Assembly (NCBI GenBank): GCA_963978905.1
Contig: OZ022256.1
Span: 2,959,501-3,023,500 of the forward strand
Source of the DNA: Trichostrongylus colubriformis
Taxonomy: Eukaryota > Nematoda > Chromadorea > Rhabditida > Trichostrongylidae
Length of the DNA: 64,000 nucleotides
Reading direction: 5' to 3'
A model generated the notes under the pieces. It saw only the letters and a program-made list of their open reading frames with translations, was not told the DNA's origin and ran no database searches. Numbering within the stretch: the first letter of the stretch is position 1; every line of letters begins with the position of its first letter. Position numbers and translations under genes: made by a program. Shown here piece by piece: positions 24,601-36,600 of this stretch.

Positions 24601-27600
24601 AATACAGAAAATTTAATGGGAGAGCTGAAGTTTTTGTAAATATCCACGAAGTTTCCAATTAAGTTAAAATTGCTGTATAATCTTGACTGGATCCATGATT
24701 CCATGATTTTAAACCAACTGCTACGGGTGTGACCCAATAGTAAATTGTGAAAGCTCCACGATTTTCGAACTATAGTAGAACGCGTAGAGCATTTGAAGGG
24801 GAAGGGCCATACCAAGGCGGGGGGGGGGCAACTTGTTCAACGTTGACAGTAACATGTTTTCACATGAACGTTTTGTAGTAAGCTTAGTTTTGCAGGGTTT
24901 TGCAGGATCATACACGTAGGAAGGACACCTGTGGTACAAAATTGACATGTTGGTCATGTACAGGCCCCCTCTCCCCTACCCCCCCCCCTCATTGGCATAG
25001 CTCCTGGATCTATTGATCGGCATTGATTTCTCCTTAGTTTATTCGAAATTTATGAGTGAGACAACCATGGCAATTCAAAAAAGAACGATTTCTTGGGAAG
25101 AGGCTGAGAGCTGTTAAGGCCCAGAGTTGAGCACAAAGCCTAACGGAACTCCCGTTCCTTCCAGGACCTCGAGGTACTTTTGAATCTTGTCACAGTCCTT
25201 ATGGAAGCGAGGTCAACGCGAGCTCATCAGAAGTCATTGAAGCAGTCATTTAATTGCTATAATGATGCGATTAAGTATTCCATAATTGGTGTCGCTGAGG
25301 TGGCTTCGTGCCCGATCAGGTCGCGTTGATCCCGGAAGAAGCGACATTTTCGTAATTAAAGCATTAATAATTCCGCTCTATATCCCGTTGATGAGCGGTT
25401 ACGTGATGACCCTCTGGACCAGCAATGGAACTCGTCCACTGCGGTCCTTTGTAATTCAGCTATGTGTTGTAGGGATGAGTCGTTCCAATTAAAGGGAAAG
25501 GCACCGAGCGACGGATCTGGGACTTGATTAGATTTCCGACATGCATTGTGAATTATGCGATTATCAGAGGGACGCCGGCTAAAATGAATATCCGATATTA
25601 TGGCTGAAGCACAGCCGAGCTTGTTGCCTGAACGGGGTTTTAGTATCGGCTATTGGTGGTTGCGTGACAGAAATTCTAGCTGAAATTGGAATTTCTGCCG
25701 TAATGAATGGTGCCGTAACTCTTGACACACCTCATAACGCAGCTTGCTAATGCATTCCGATTGTGGGCTGAATTGTTGAGAATGTGAGGGGAAAAGCAAT
25801 CAAAATGGGGACTTCTTCGAGATACTTCCCAATCCGCACTCATTTATGCGATTATCAACGGCATAATGCAAAAACTCACATCCACGGCTGTGGGCGGGAC
25901 TTGTGAGGTGGGCGGTGTCTGTTAAGGCTACCTAGGAACAAAGGTATTTGTAAATAAACGGCCGTGTAATTTTCGATGTTACAAGTGAATATTCGGCTTT
26001 TTTCTGAGAAATATCATGCTATGAGGCACTCCAGGTAAGAGTATTAGCAGAAAGCGGGAGTAACCTGTTACTCACTAAGACTCATTTCAGCAACCACTTA
26101 GCCATTCTTTTGTCGAATAAAATCCAAACTGCTTCCGGCGCTACAGACTCCTCAGATCGTTTAGCCAAGTTGTTAAGCAACAGGAAGGAAACACCCCATA
26201 ATAGAACCGCCAGCTACCCTCTCGTGTTCCGCTGCTCTTTCCAACTGGCTTTCCGTTTGAAGGCTAATTTGGTCTGACCCTCTTAGGGGGTTAATTACAG
26301 CCTATAATGACCATGACTACTCGCCAGGAAATTGACTGAATACATTAATGCCCTGAAAACAGATTGTGCCCCACCACCTCCGCTTACAGAGGGCGCTCGA
26401 AAGCGCAGAGGGTCAATGGCTAGTACGGAAAGAACATCTGGCCTGGCTAAAAACCCTGGCAGATTACGGTAACGCAAGTGGAGCTAATCCGGCATTAGTG
26501 GATCGTTGATCCTGGTAGCATCTGAATCAGGCGATCTCATGGGAATGCAATCACCTGTGCTTTCATTAGTCGCTCAGAAGGGGGGGGGGGACAGTAAGAT
26601 TGCCATTGTAACCAGAGGGGGTGTTGCACAAGAGGTCTAAGCTTTAAAGGGTATGATACTTATCAAAAATTTTTGTATTTTTTTGAAATGTTTGATTTCA
26701 TTCCTACCGTATTAAGGAAAGTATTTTGAAAAGCTCCAACTCAGACACAAGCCCATACAGTTCACATTTTAGGCACAAGTAACAACACACTTAATTTGGC
26801 CAGTTATTCTTCGCAGTGGCTGATCGGGATTTTGGCCACTCCCACGAATGCCATTTTGGCCTGAATTTGAGATTTCAAGATAAAACTGTTGACCACAATT
26901 GCTAGCAATTCACAAATTTCGTTAAGAAATTGTTTGTGGGCGGAGTGTATGAGACGGGTGGAGTTCGTTGTGACAGTATAGGCACAGACTCCAGTGGTTT
27001 TCGCGTGATCGATGACAGTGAGGCCATGAATGAAACTCAAGACCAATACCATTACCAAACTTGGAATTAGCACTCAGTGTTTCGTTTGGGAAATCACCGT
27101 GGGTGGGGCTTGTGAAGTAGGTGGAGCCATGATGACGGGCTGGCTCAGGAACATGATTCTTTTTGTGTGATCAAACCGATATTATAAGAAATAAAAGTTT
27201 TTGGTGTTTTAGGAGAGCAGTGCGATATCGCACTTCATTCTCTCACCTGCACTCCACGACATTGTAAAGGCGGTGCTGTATGTGAACTGATAGATGGACA
27301 AATGGTTTGTAAACATTGTGGATACAGCCCCACAGATGTGGATGAACGTTGCCGACTTCGATCGTTGGGATTTGAAGGCAGAGGCCTAGTAAACATCAAT
27401 AAAGCCCTGAGTAGACTTGAATGGCAATTGAGTTTCAGGTACGTGCTCAAAGACTTTGTTTACTTGCTTGTTTACTTCTTGTGACACCATAGAATATTTC
27501 CTTGCAGAGTAGCAACGATCGCTCACGAAGGTGTTCTGTTGTTCTCTGGAGATCGTAACTCGGATTTTATCGAAATTTCCATCCAAGACCGCCTACTTAG

Positions 27601-30600
27601 GGCCGAGTTTTCACTTGGTGACCAACCGAAAATCGTACGTATGGAAAATGAACGAAAGAATCGTCTGAATGACGGTGAATGGCACACAGTTAACATCGTA
27701 TATTACGATAGGGTAAGATCAGTGTGGCGTGGTCAGAATACTGAATCTATGAGACAACCGTACTCGTTTTTTAGCGCCTTACCTTGTCACTCGACGACTG
27801 CGATGCGTTCGTGGCTTTACACGCTCATGGAGCTACTCCATGCGCTGCTCAGGCACGGATCGACTTACCAGCCAAGTGAGTAGCGCCTCCGGGCTTACCA
27901 TGGAGGGCTAATGGTCCTTATTTGATATTATCGAGTAATTATTGATGTCCCCGTCACTGTCGATTTCAATTTTGCGGTATCGCGACAGCGCCTTGCTTAG
28001 CTCCTCACAATTTGGATGCAAATTGGTTTTCATTAGCCGACTATCGGATATCTCACCTTGGAGATTAGAAGGGGTTGGACGGGGGTTTTTTCAGGGTTTG
28101 CGCTTTGCTGAGTGAGTGAGTACCGGGAGCTGTTCATAGATAACAACACACCGATCTTCGGAAGTAGCTAACCGCAATATGTATCCCCTCATTAAGGGCA
28201 TCAACCTCGGGGTGTGTACACTTATGACAAAAAATCCCTTCGCGGCGCCATCAGTACGAATCGTCTGGAATTCCGCTCAAGACGCAGTGGGTTGGTAACG
28301 TGAAGGATCTCGAAGATTGCAGCTTGGAAGCTCCGGAAGTTTGCCTATAATATTGTTGCTGATGTTTCAACAGATAAATCTGCAAACCCCTCGCACTCGC
28401 CGCGGGCGTCCACGCGATTTTTTGTCGTGAGTGTACACACCCGCAACCTCGCATACATTAGTCGTTGTTCAGAATTGGCAATAGTCCTAGCGAATAGGCG
28501 ATATGTCTAAGATAGATATTGATTGGCCGCGTATCCGTTCAATTGCCTTAATCGCCGACTCTGAACAGTGTCTACGTAATTGACGAACTATGGATGAGAG
28601 ATTAAGCCTATGATCTCGTTTCCTTCCAATCACCTGCATAATACACGAATGTGTCCACATACACTGCCCCATCCTTGATACGATCAGCTTAGCTTATCAG
28701 TCAAAATAGCGACCGCTTACCTTTGGAAGTCCTATTGCAAATTACCATTTTACAGATGTGTTGACTTGTCAGTTCCGTGCTTTCGTTTTCTGGACGTCTA
28801 CAACGGAATCTTCCTCGGTGGTAGACCAGCACTTTCTGGAAAAATCGAGCAAGGATTCAGTGGTAAGTATGGTGAAAGGAGTTTGGGCACCTTGGGGTGG
28901 GCAGCAGTGGCATGAACATGCTTTACATGGTGGAATGTCAACAAGTATCACCGTTGTGCTGGTTATTGAAACGTCAGACATGTAGAATATGTTACTATCA
29001 CTTATGCTCATCCCAAAAAGATCGTATTCCTCTGAAAACCGAAGTATGGTCTTTTGAATGTTCGCTCAATACAGTTTTCCCCAACGACTCTTTTTAGTGT
29101 GTCAAGCAGGACTAATTATGTAGACTAATTAGAGGGATGGTTAATAAGTGCGAATGCGCCACCTGAGGACATGAGCCATCAGCCATCTTCCTCACAGTAA
29201 TGACGGATCTATGCGTTTCATGGTTATTGGAGGCCTGTATGGCTGCGTTCATACTTTACCCCGGCAGGGATTGGCTACATTTACAGGCAGCGAGACTGAA
29301 AGGCACGGGGGAGTGCAGAGGCGACACAGGCAACGAGACAGGGTGGCACAGGGCAGCCACGCTCTGCCGCCGGCATCGCAAAGTATGGTCGCGGTCTATG
29401 GCAGCAAACAATAAGGGCATCAAGTATCACTGATGTGTAAACGAAGCTTGTAGGTCATGAGCCTGAATAATTGGAATGTGATTCTGAGCTCACTCTTTTT
29501 TGGTATCAGACCAATTACTGGGTACTTTTTCAGCACAACTTGCTCGACAATATACTCGTGTGTATACCAAGTGGAACTATTTGGGTGAATTTATGAGATG
29601 GACAATAGGGAGAATGAGCATAATATGTAATGGGTACCTCCACATGCTGGCAGAAAAAGGAGCTTCTCCTGCAAGAACATCTGTTGACAGCCAATGTTGT
29701 TAGAGCAACGAAAGCGGGAAGCCGTACTTATCTACTGTTCAGACCTACAATAAGTCACCGCAAACCGTAACATGCGCCTTCAAGCCATTAACACCTATCG
29801 ATAATGAAAAAAAACCGCCTGCAGAGATTCGAGTTACCAATGCATTTATGTTGTATTTGCTTATTACGGGCCACATGCATGCTTTCATGCAGAAGAACAA
29901 GAGTTCGGTTGAGATATAGCTCTGTTAATGTCTGTGAAGGCGCGGTCACGAGGGCTGCGGAGCATAACGCGGCGGTCATGTGGTCAGAGGCGGAAAGGGG
30001 AAGCAGATCCATACTGGGCGTGAAAATTTAAACTACGCTTCTCCCGCCGACAACCGTTGGAAGGTTGGGCGGGGAAAATTCAATCAAGTTGTTTGCTTTC
30101 AATTTTTCGATTTCGGCATTTGTACAAATTAAATTCTTCGGTTCTTTTTGTGTTTCTATCAATGTACTACGTCTAGTAGGGTGGTTTTGAGAGGAATTAG
30201 AATCATAAATTAACGTGGTCGATTCCTTTAAGTGAAATATTATACATGTGATGAATATATGTTTTACAAGGTAAACACTATGAAATGAATAATTAAAAAG
30301 ATCGATCAACTTTGTCGCTACCCCTTGAAAGTATCGCGATTGACAAGTGAACAGATGATTTTTCCAGGTTGCATTGCCAATTTGACGCTGAACGATGATC
30401 TCATGGACTTCTCATCGTTGGCTGGTATGGACGTGCGTGGATTGGTTAGCGAAGGCTGCCCTCATCGTCAAGATTTCTGCGCCAGAGGCGCCTGTTCCAA
30501 CAGCGCCAAGTGCGTCAACCGATGGAATGGCGCCAATTGTCGCTGTCCGCATTCAGCGCATCATAATGGGTCCTGCAGTGCTGGTAAGTGAACGTTTTTT

Positions 30601-33600
30601 CGGATCTACGGAAAAGTTCTCATGGTTTGCGCTTGAGAAAACCAGCGCTGTTCGGGAATTGCGGGCTGTTGCTGGTTGTGTTAGCTGCGGTTTTACCCAC
30701 TGTAAGGCCACGTTCATACTCAGCGTCGGCAGGGCGTGGCTGCATTCACAGGCAGCGAGGCAAGTGGCAAGGAGAGGTGCAGAGACGACACAGGCAGCGC
30801 GACAGGGTGGAATGGGTGGAGACTAAAGGACACGCAGTCACGCCCTGCCGTCGTCAACGTAAAGTATGAACGCGCGCCGTAAAGTATAAACGCATGAACG
30901 CGGCTTAGCGGCTCATAGCTTATATTGCAGAGCCATCTTCACCTCATCGACGACCACTGTCTCTAACCGACGAAGAATCGTTCGTTATTTACCGTCCACA
31001 TGGCATTTCTGTCCCGTTCACATTATCATTCGAATTTCGCACTTCCAAAACTGACATGCAGATCATTGTGGCTGAATTTGAACAGCGAAGCACTTTCGTC
31101 AGATTAGAGGTTTGTTAAGTCGTTGCCGTAGCGCTTCTGAAGCCACGGAATCAAACTATGTCGCATTCAGATCGACGATGGCCTTCTGAAGGTATCGCTT
31201 GGCCAGACATCATCCACTATCGATGCACCGGAATTGCATGCTGGAGCATGGACAAAAGTCGAAATAGAATTCCGCGAGGAAGAAGTGAAAACCACCATCG
31301 ATGGGATTTATTCTGTGGTAAGCGCCCCAAAGGGAAGCGCCTCGAGACGACAACCTTCAAAAAAAAAAAACTCATATTTGCAGACTTCAAAGCAGTCGAT
31401 GTTCGACATGACCCTCGATGTGATCTATGCAGGTTTAGCCCCTTCAACGGGACATCCATCTCGTTTTGACGGTTGCTTGAGAGATGTGACCATAAATGGA
31501 GATGCACAGCCTGTCAGTGAGAAAGGAAAGGTTAGGAAATTGAAGCGCCATTTATTCATCCATTAAAGGAGAAAGAAAGGGAGTCTAACGTGGACTATTC
31601 CACTTGCGGGATGCACCACGCACTCAAATTTAAGAGATAATTAGAGAGTCATTTAAGTATGCGCGATTTCGCTCACAAGCGACTTTTCAGGCTTGACCAC
31701 AGTTGGCGTTTTTGACCTCCCAGACAGTCCCTAACCAAGAACCCGAACAGGGTTAAAGGAATCGTGCACTGAAAAAAAAAAAGAATTTCTCTGCTACATG
31801 TATATGTTGTATTTGCTTAATAAGGGCCGCATGCAATATTTCACGCGAGAACGTGAGCATCCGGCTAAGATACAGCTCCCCAAATTCTCTCCCGGGTGGG
31901 CGGCGCTTCAGAACAAATGCTCGCTCGTCGTTTGCCGCGGCCAGGGACGAAGAGTGGAACTGTTCATGTAACTTTCTATTCCTGTTATGTATCTCCGACC
32001 ACGGCGGACGACCGGGCGGACATTCACACCAGGGCTCCGCCTCTCGGCCATCGCTTTGAAGTATCTTGGTCGGACTATCACTTTTTGCGTAAAACTTGTA
32101 TGTGGCCCTTATTAGACAAATACAACATAAGTTTGAGGATGACAGAGAAACTCATTCTTCAGTGCACGTCGGAATGGGGTCGTATTTCGTTTGATGGAGA
32201 AGTATAATAATTCCCACGACTCAACTCAGTGGCATCCCTACACAGCCGGCGGCAAGGTCAGCGCATGAGACATCGTATGACTCAACGTCGAAGCCTAAGC
32301 CCTAGGATAGTCTCTATAAGAGGATAAGGACAAGTAAGGCACTTGTCACGCGCGGTGACGCAGTTCACGTAGCGCGACGACCCAATTCGAGTGTGTTGTC
32401 GCGCTCCTCCTGACAAGTGAGCCACCTAGTGAGTGCTCTAGCAGAGCAAAAAAGTTAAAGGGCAACGGTAGAGGGGGGGGAGGGGGTGGCGTTCGGTAGT
32501 ATGGGTGTTCCAACATCCATCTGTGTAGGAGTGCACTGATTTCCTTTCCTTTCCTCACACTGATTATCACAACTTGTCCTTTCCTCCTCCCCCCCCCCCC
32601 TCCTCCCTCCCGCCCGTTCACTTTTGGAAACTGATAGGGAGAAAATTGACGAAGAAGATAGTATACCATTTGATGCGTGACCAGGATGCAGTGCTTGACC
32701 CTGTAAGAAACCCTTAAGGGAGAGAGGTCCGAAAATTTGATCTTTGGACCACGCGTATAGTATGTGAGCCACTTTCCAGTACGTTCCCGCTACCTCCACT
32801 TATCAACTCCATCGAGCGCGGGACGCAGTTCGCGTAGCGCAACGACCCAATTCGAGTGTACTGTCGCTCCCCTCCTGACGAGTGAGTCACCTAGTGAGTG
32901 CACAAACTAGTGCAAAAAAGTCAAAGGGGCAACGGAAAATGAACTTTCTAACAGAAATTTTCCGTTCTCAGGTTCGTCAAGGTTGTGTCGTAGCGAATCG
33001 ATGCACCGTAGAGGGTGTCTGTCCCAGGGAAAGCACCTGTCAACGGGATTGGAATCGGCATACATGCAAATGTCATAGAGGTTCGTTTCACATGTCCAAT
33101 TCCACATTTCACTTGAGAGGAGTGGATGATTTCCATTAAGGATTTGCCGGTGACACCTGCCAGGCTGTGTGTTCCCTACCGGGCATCTGTGCTTCAAATG
33201 GATTCTGCTTGACAACGAATACATCTCGAGGCTACGATTGCCATTGCCAAGGCGGTAGGTGTTCCCCACCATCAACCCCAAATTGTTTTTCTACCTAACA
33301 AATCACTCCTACAGGTCTTGTTGGACCAAACTGTGAACGTTCTGCTGCGGTGCAGATTTGCCCACCAGGATTTTGGGGACAGTTTCCTCGTTGTAAGAAA
33401 TGTGACTGTGCCGATGGATTTGAAACACAATGCAATAAAGACAACGGAGAGTGCAGTTGTCCGGTATGTTGAGAAAATGATAAGATCCGTCTGGACAACT
33501 GTTCCTTCCAGCAAAAGATCTCTTTGCAGAAGTTCCAATTTCCTCTGCGGGGTCGATGTGTGAGCTGTGAGTGTGGATACGGTGCCACTTCGCTGCAATG

Positions 33601-36600
33601 CTCTACGGATGGTCAGTGTAAGTGTGCTGGACAGGCTAGTGGCCGGCGATGTGATCGATGTGTGCTTGATAACCATGTGAGTGAATATCCCTACTATATA
33701 TAAAACGCTTCGTCTGTCTGCAAATCCGTCCCTCCCTCAGTCCCTCCGCAAATGAAATTATAACAAGTATCATATGAAAACAGTCCGTGAAAATGGGGCA
33801 AGTTCGTTACGGATAGAGCATGGGACAAATAGTAAAGGGCACCATGCGTCGAATTAAGCCCCACCCACGGTGGGCGGAACGTGCACTGGATGTTCGGTTT
33901 TCGGCTCGAAAATTCTTATTTGGATTCCAGAGTGACACAAGCGTCGGGGAAAATGGATTAAGGTGGGATGAGTTTCTGAAAGTCATGAAAAAGGTCTGGA
34001 TATAGTGAGCGGTCCCTACAGCGGAAATTCATAACTCGGTTCCAACGTAGCCTTGAGACTAGGAAAAAATCGGGAGAAATGAGCAATGTCCTGGTTATCT
34101 CAAACATACTGAAAATGATAGAAAATTCGCCCACAATGGGCGGGGCGTGATGTGGCAATGCGAACTGAGTAAATTTATAAAAAAAAATGCAATTCCAATC
34201 GACCCGCTGACGCCCATAATGTTACGCGCCCAGTAGTGTGCGCCAGACAATTGGTACTGTATAAAAACGGCATAGATCTTGCCTTGAGTGATCTAGAGGG
34301 CACATTCCACGTCAAAAGGAAACGGGGCTTAGCTTTGCTATTGATATTAGTGCTATTAGTCAAATAACCTTGAACGGAGCGTTTTGGCTACGCCTTCCAG
34401 TGTGCAAGGGGCGGGACGGCACCGCTGCCAATGCTCTTCTACCGATGATGGTGCAACTGAGCTCTACTTTCCGATGAGTGTCGAAAGTGCCATTCTGAAT
34501 TAAAATTGAGCTGATGTGCCGTGAGTCTGGAAAATGACCAAACGTTCGAATTTTAGTTTTTGATTCCTTTTTTCCACGATTTTCCAGTCAGTATCACTAG
34601 TTCAATGTCCACTAATACCGTAAATCCCACAACTACACAAAAAGCCAGCTTTTTCTCAGCAAAGTCCAGTGGATGACTCAGTTGGTGAGGGTTGTAAACT
34701 CATTGCGGCGCTATTTTGATGAGAACAGGGAGGAGCATTTTGTAGGATGATGAACACGTGTGCAACATTGACGTGTTAAAATTGTTAAACATTAGACATT
34801 AACATGACTCCCCGTGTGTTACTAACATGTCCTAAATCAGTGCATTTTATAGAATGCCCCTCCCTTACTGCTATGGTACCCTCAATGTGATCTGTTCCTT
34901 ACATTCAGGTTCTTGATCCGAAGTCTCTGCGCTGCCGCCTTATCCAAGGTCAATGCCCCTCACAAATTGAATTTGGAGTACAGTGGCCAACAACTGCTGA
35001 AGGTAAGATTAGCCAATTATATGTTAGTTTACTCGGTTTAACCCCTCCCATTTGAGGATCAACAGCTCGACAGTCCTGTCCCGGCACTCAGTCCGGCTTG
35101 GCGACCAGAACTTGTGGTAGCATGGGACGATGGCTTGAGGTGAACACATTCAACTGTACTCGACCAGAATACGGTATCATGGTGTCCAAGGTGAGTCCAG
35201 AGGTGAATTCCGGGGAAGCGCCAATCAGAAGGCTTCTGAATTCCAGTACGACGTGCTGAACTCTGGTGAATTGCTGGTGATGCTCCATAATGCGACACGG
35301 GGATCGGATCCAATTGATGGACGCAATTTGGACATTGCACGAACGGCGCTTCATAGAATTCTGGATTCTGAATTACAGTAAGATCCACAGAGAAGTGTAC
35401 TAGTACCGTAGTCGTATCACCTACCGTTTCCAGGCTCGAGCAATTCGAACAAAATCATCTGAAAGACCTGTGGTTCACCGAATCACTTGCACTTGCTGCG
35501 GGAAAAATCGCCGCTCACGAATCCTCTGAGGGATACCTGGCCACCGTTCGAAAACTTACTGATTATGGAGCGGCTGTGTTTAACGTCCATCAGCAGATTC
35601 CCTACCTGGAACCGTTCCAATTCTCTTCCGATCATATAGGTTCGGTGATTTTTTTTTATTTGAAATTTCAAAGTTTTTCTAAGAATACAGGAGTGAATAC
35701 TCGACTGTTTCTTCGGTTTGGGTGGAGAGTTGTCTGTTTGGCAAGTATGAAGCGCCCTATTGAACCACGCTTCATGGATAGAACTCGAGATCAATCCCGT
35801 CCATGCCAACCAATCTCTTCCTGACCAGTTCTTAGGAATGGGAAACTTGAATATGCCCGACAGTGATAGGGGAAATTGGGACGAACAGTGAAAAATGTAA
35901 TGGATATGAAACTTTCCCGGACGACCTTTCCGTCAGGAGACGAGTTGTTCGGACGAGTTTCCCATTGACGTGTCGCCGAGTTGTAAACACGAAAGAATGT
36001 TCAGAAATACGACAGCATCTATCTATTTTCTGAAGTGTGCTTCAAGCTAAAAACCCTACCGCATCTCTCTGGCCACTCTCACCGTAGCCAAGCAGGAATC
36101 GCGTCGCCTAGAGGGGGGCTTGTCATCCAAAGACGTCAGCTGTTAACAGTCACGCCGTACAGCTCGGTAGCTCTTTTTCTTCGGGGTTTCGCCATAAATA
36201 TGCTTCTCAGGTCCCTAGTTTGCATGTGAGTGACTTCTTTTGGAGATTTCCCAGTAAACACATTACCTCTAATGCTGCCGTTGAAGTAAAATCCTCTTTT
36301 CTCAAGAAAATTGCTCCATTCACCCAAAGGTTCTCAAACTTTAGAATCAGATAAGAAGTCACGCCACCGAGCTGTTGTGCATCTGAACCTGTTGAAGTCC
36401 ATAGCACCGTCATAACAATTATTTCCAACCTGCTTGCTTTTCTGATCCCTGACTTTCCTGAGTAGACGTCAATAAGGTCTCCATTCGCTCTCGAATATCC
36501 TATAACTCGTCGCTACGTGGCCTCCCTGTCCCAATGTTGCAGACTATTGCCTATCTCTTTATCTCCAGTAATTTAAAGTCAGAGAATGCCGTTTTTAGCC

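Larger units (their letters stand above)
28863..30367 (+). other. fmi-1: intron 30 (1.5 kb)
   Basis: Holds a family G MITE (29238-29402) and a solo half of family E (29808-30020). The remainder shows no gene. Confidence 0.7.
31531..32971 (+). other. fmi-1: intron 34 (1.44 kb)
   Basis: Contains family E (31759-32171), a pair of direct repeats (32347-32468 and 32814-32936) around G- and C-tracts, and a 10-bp perfect hairpin right at the acceptor (32931-32966). Confidence 0.8.
33677..34908 (+). other. fmi-1: intron 38 (1.23 kb)
   Basis: Family H element (33688-34256) starts only about 12 nt after the donor. A family P element lies at 34728-34864. Confidence 0.75.
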
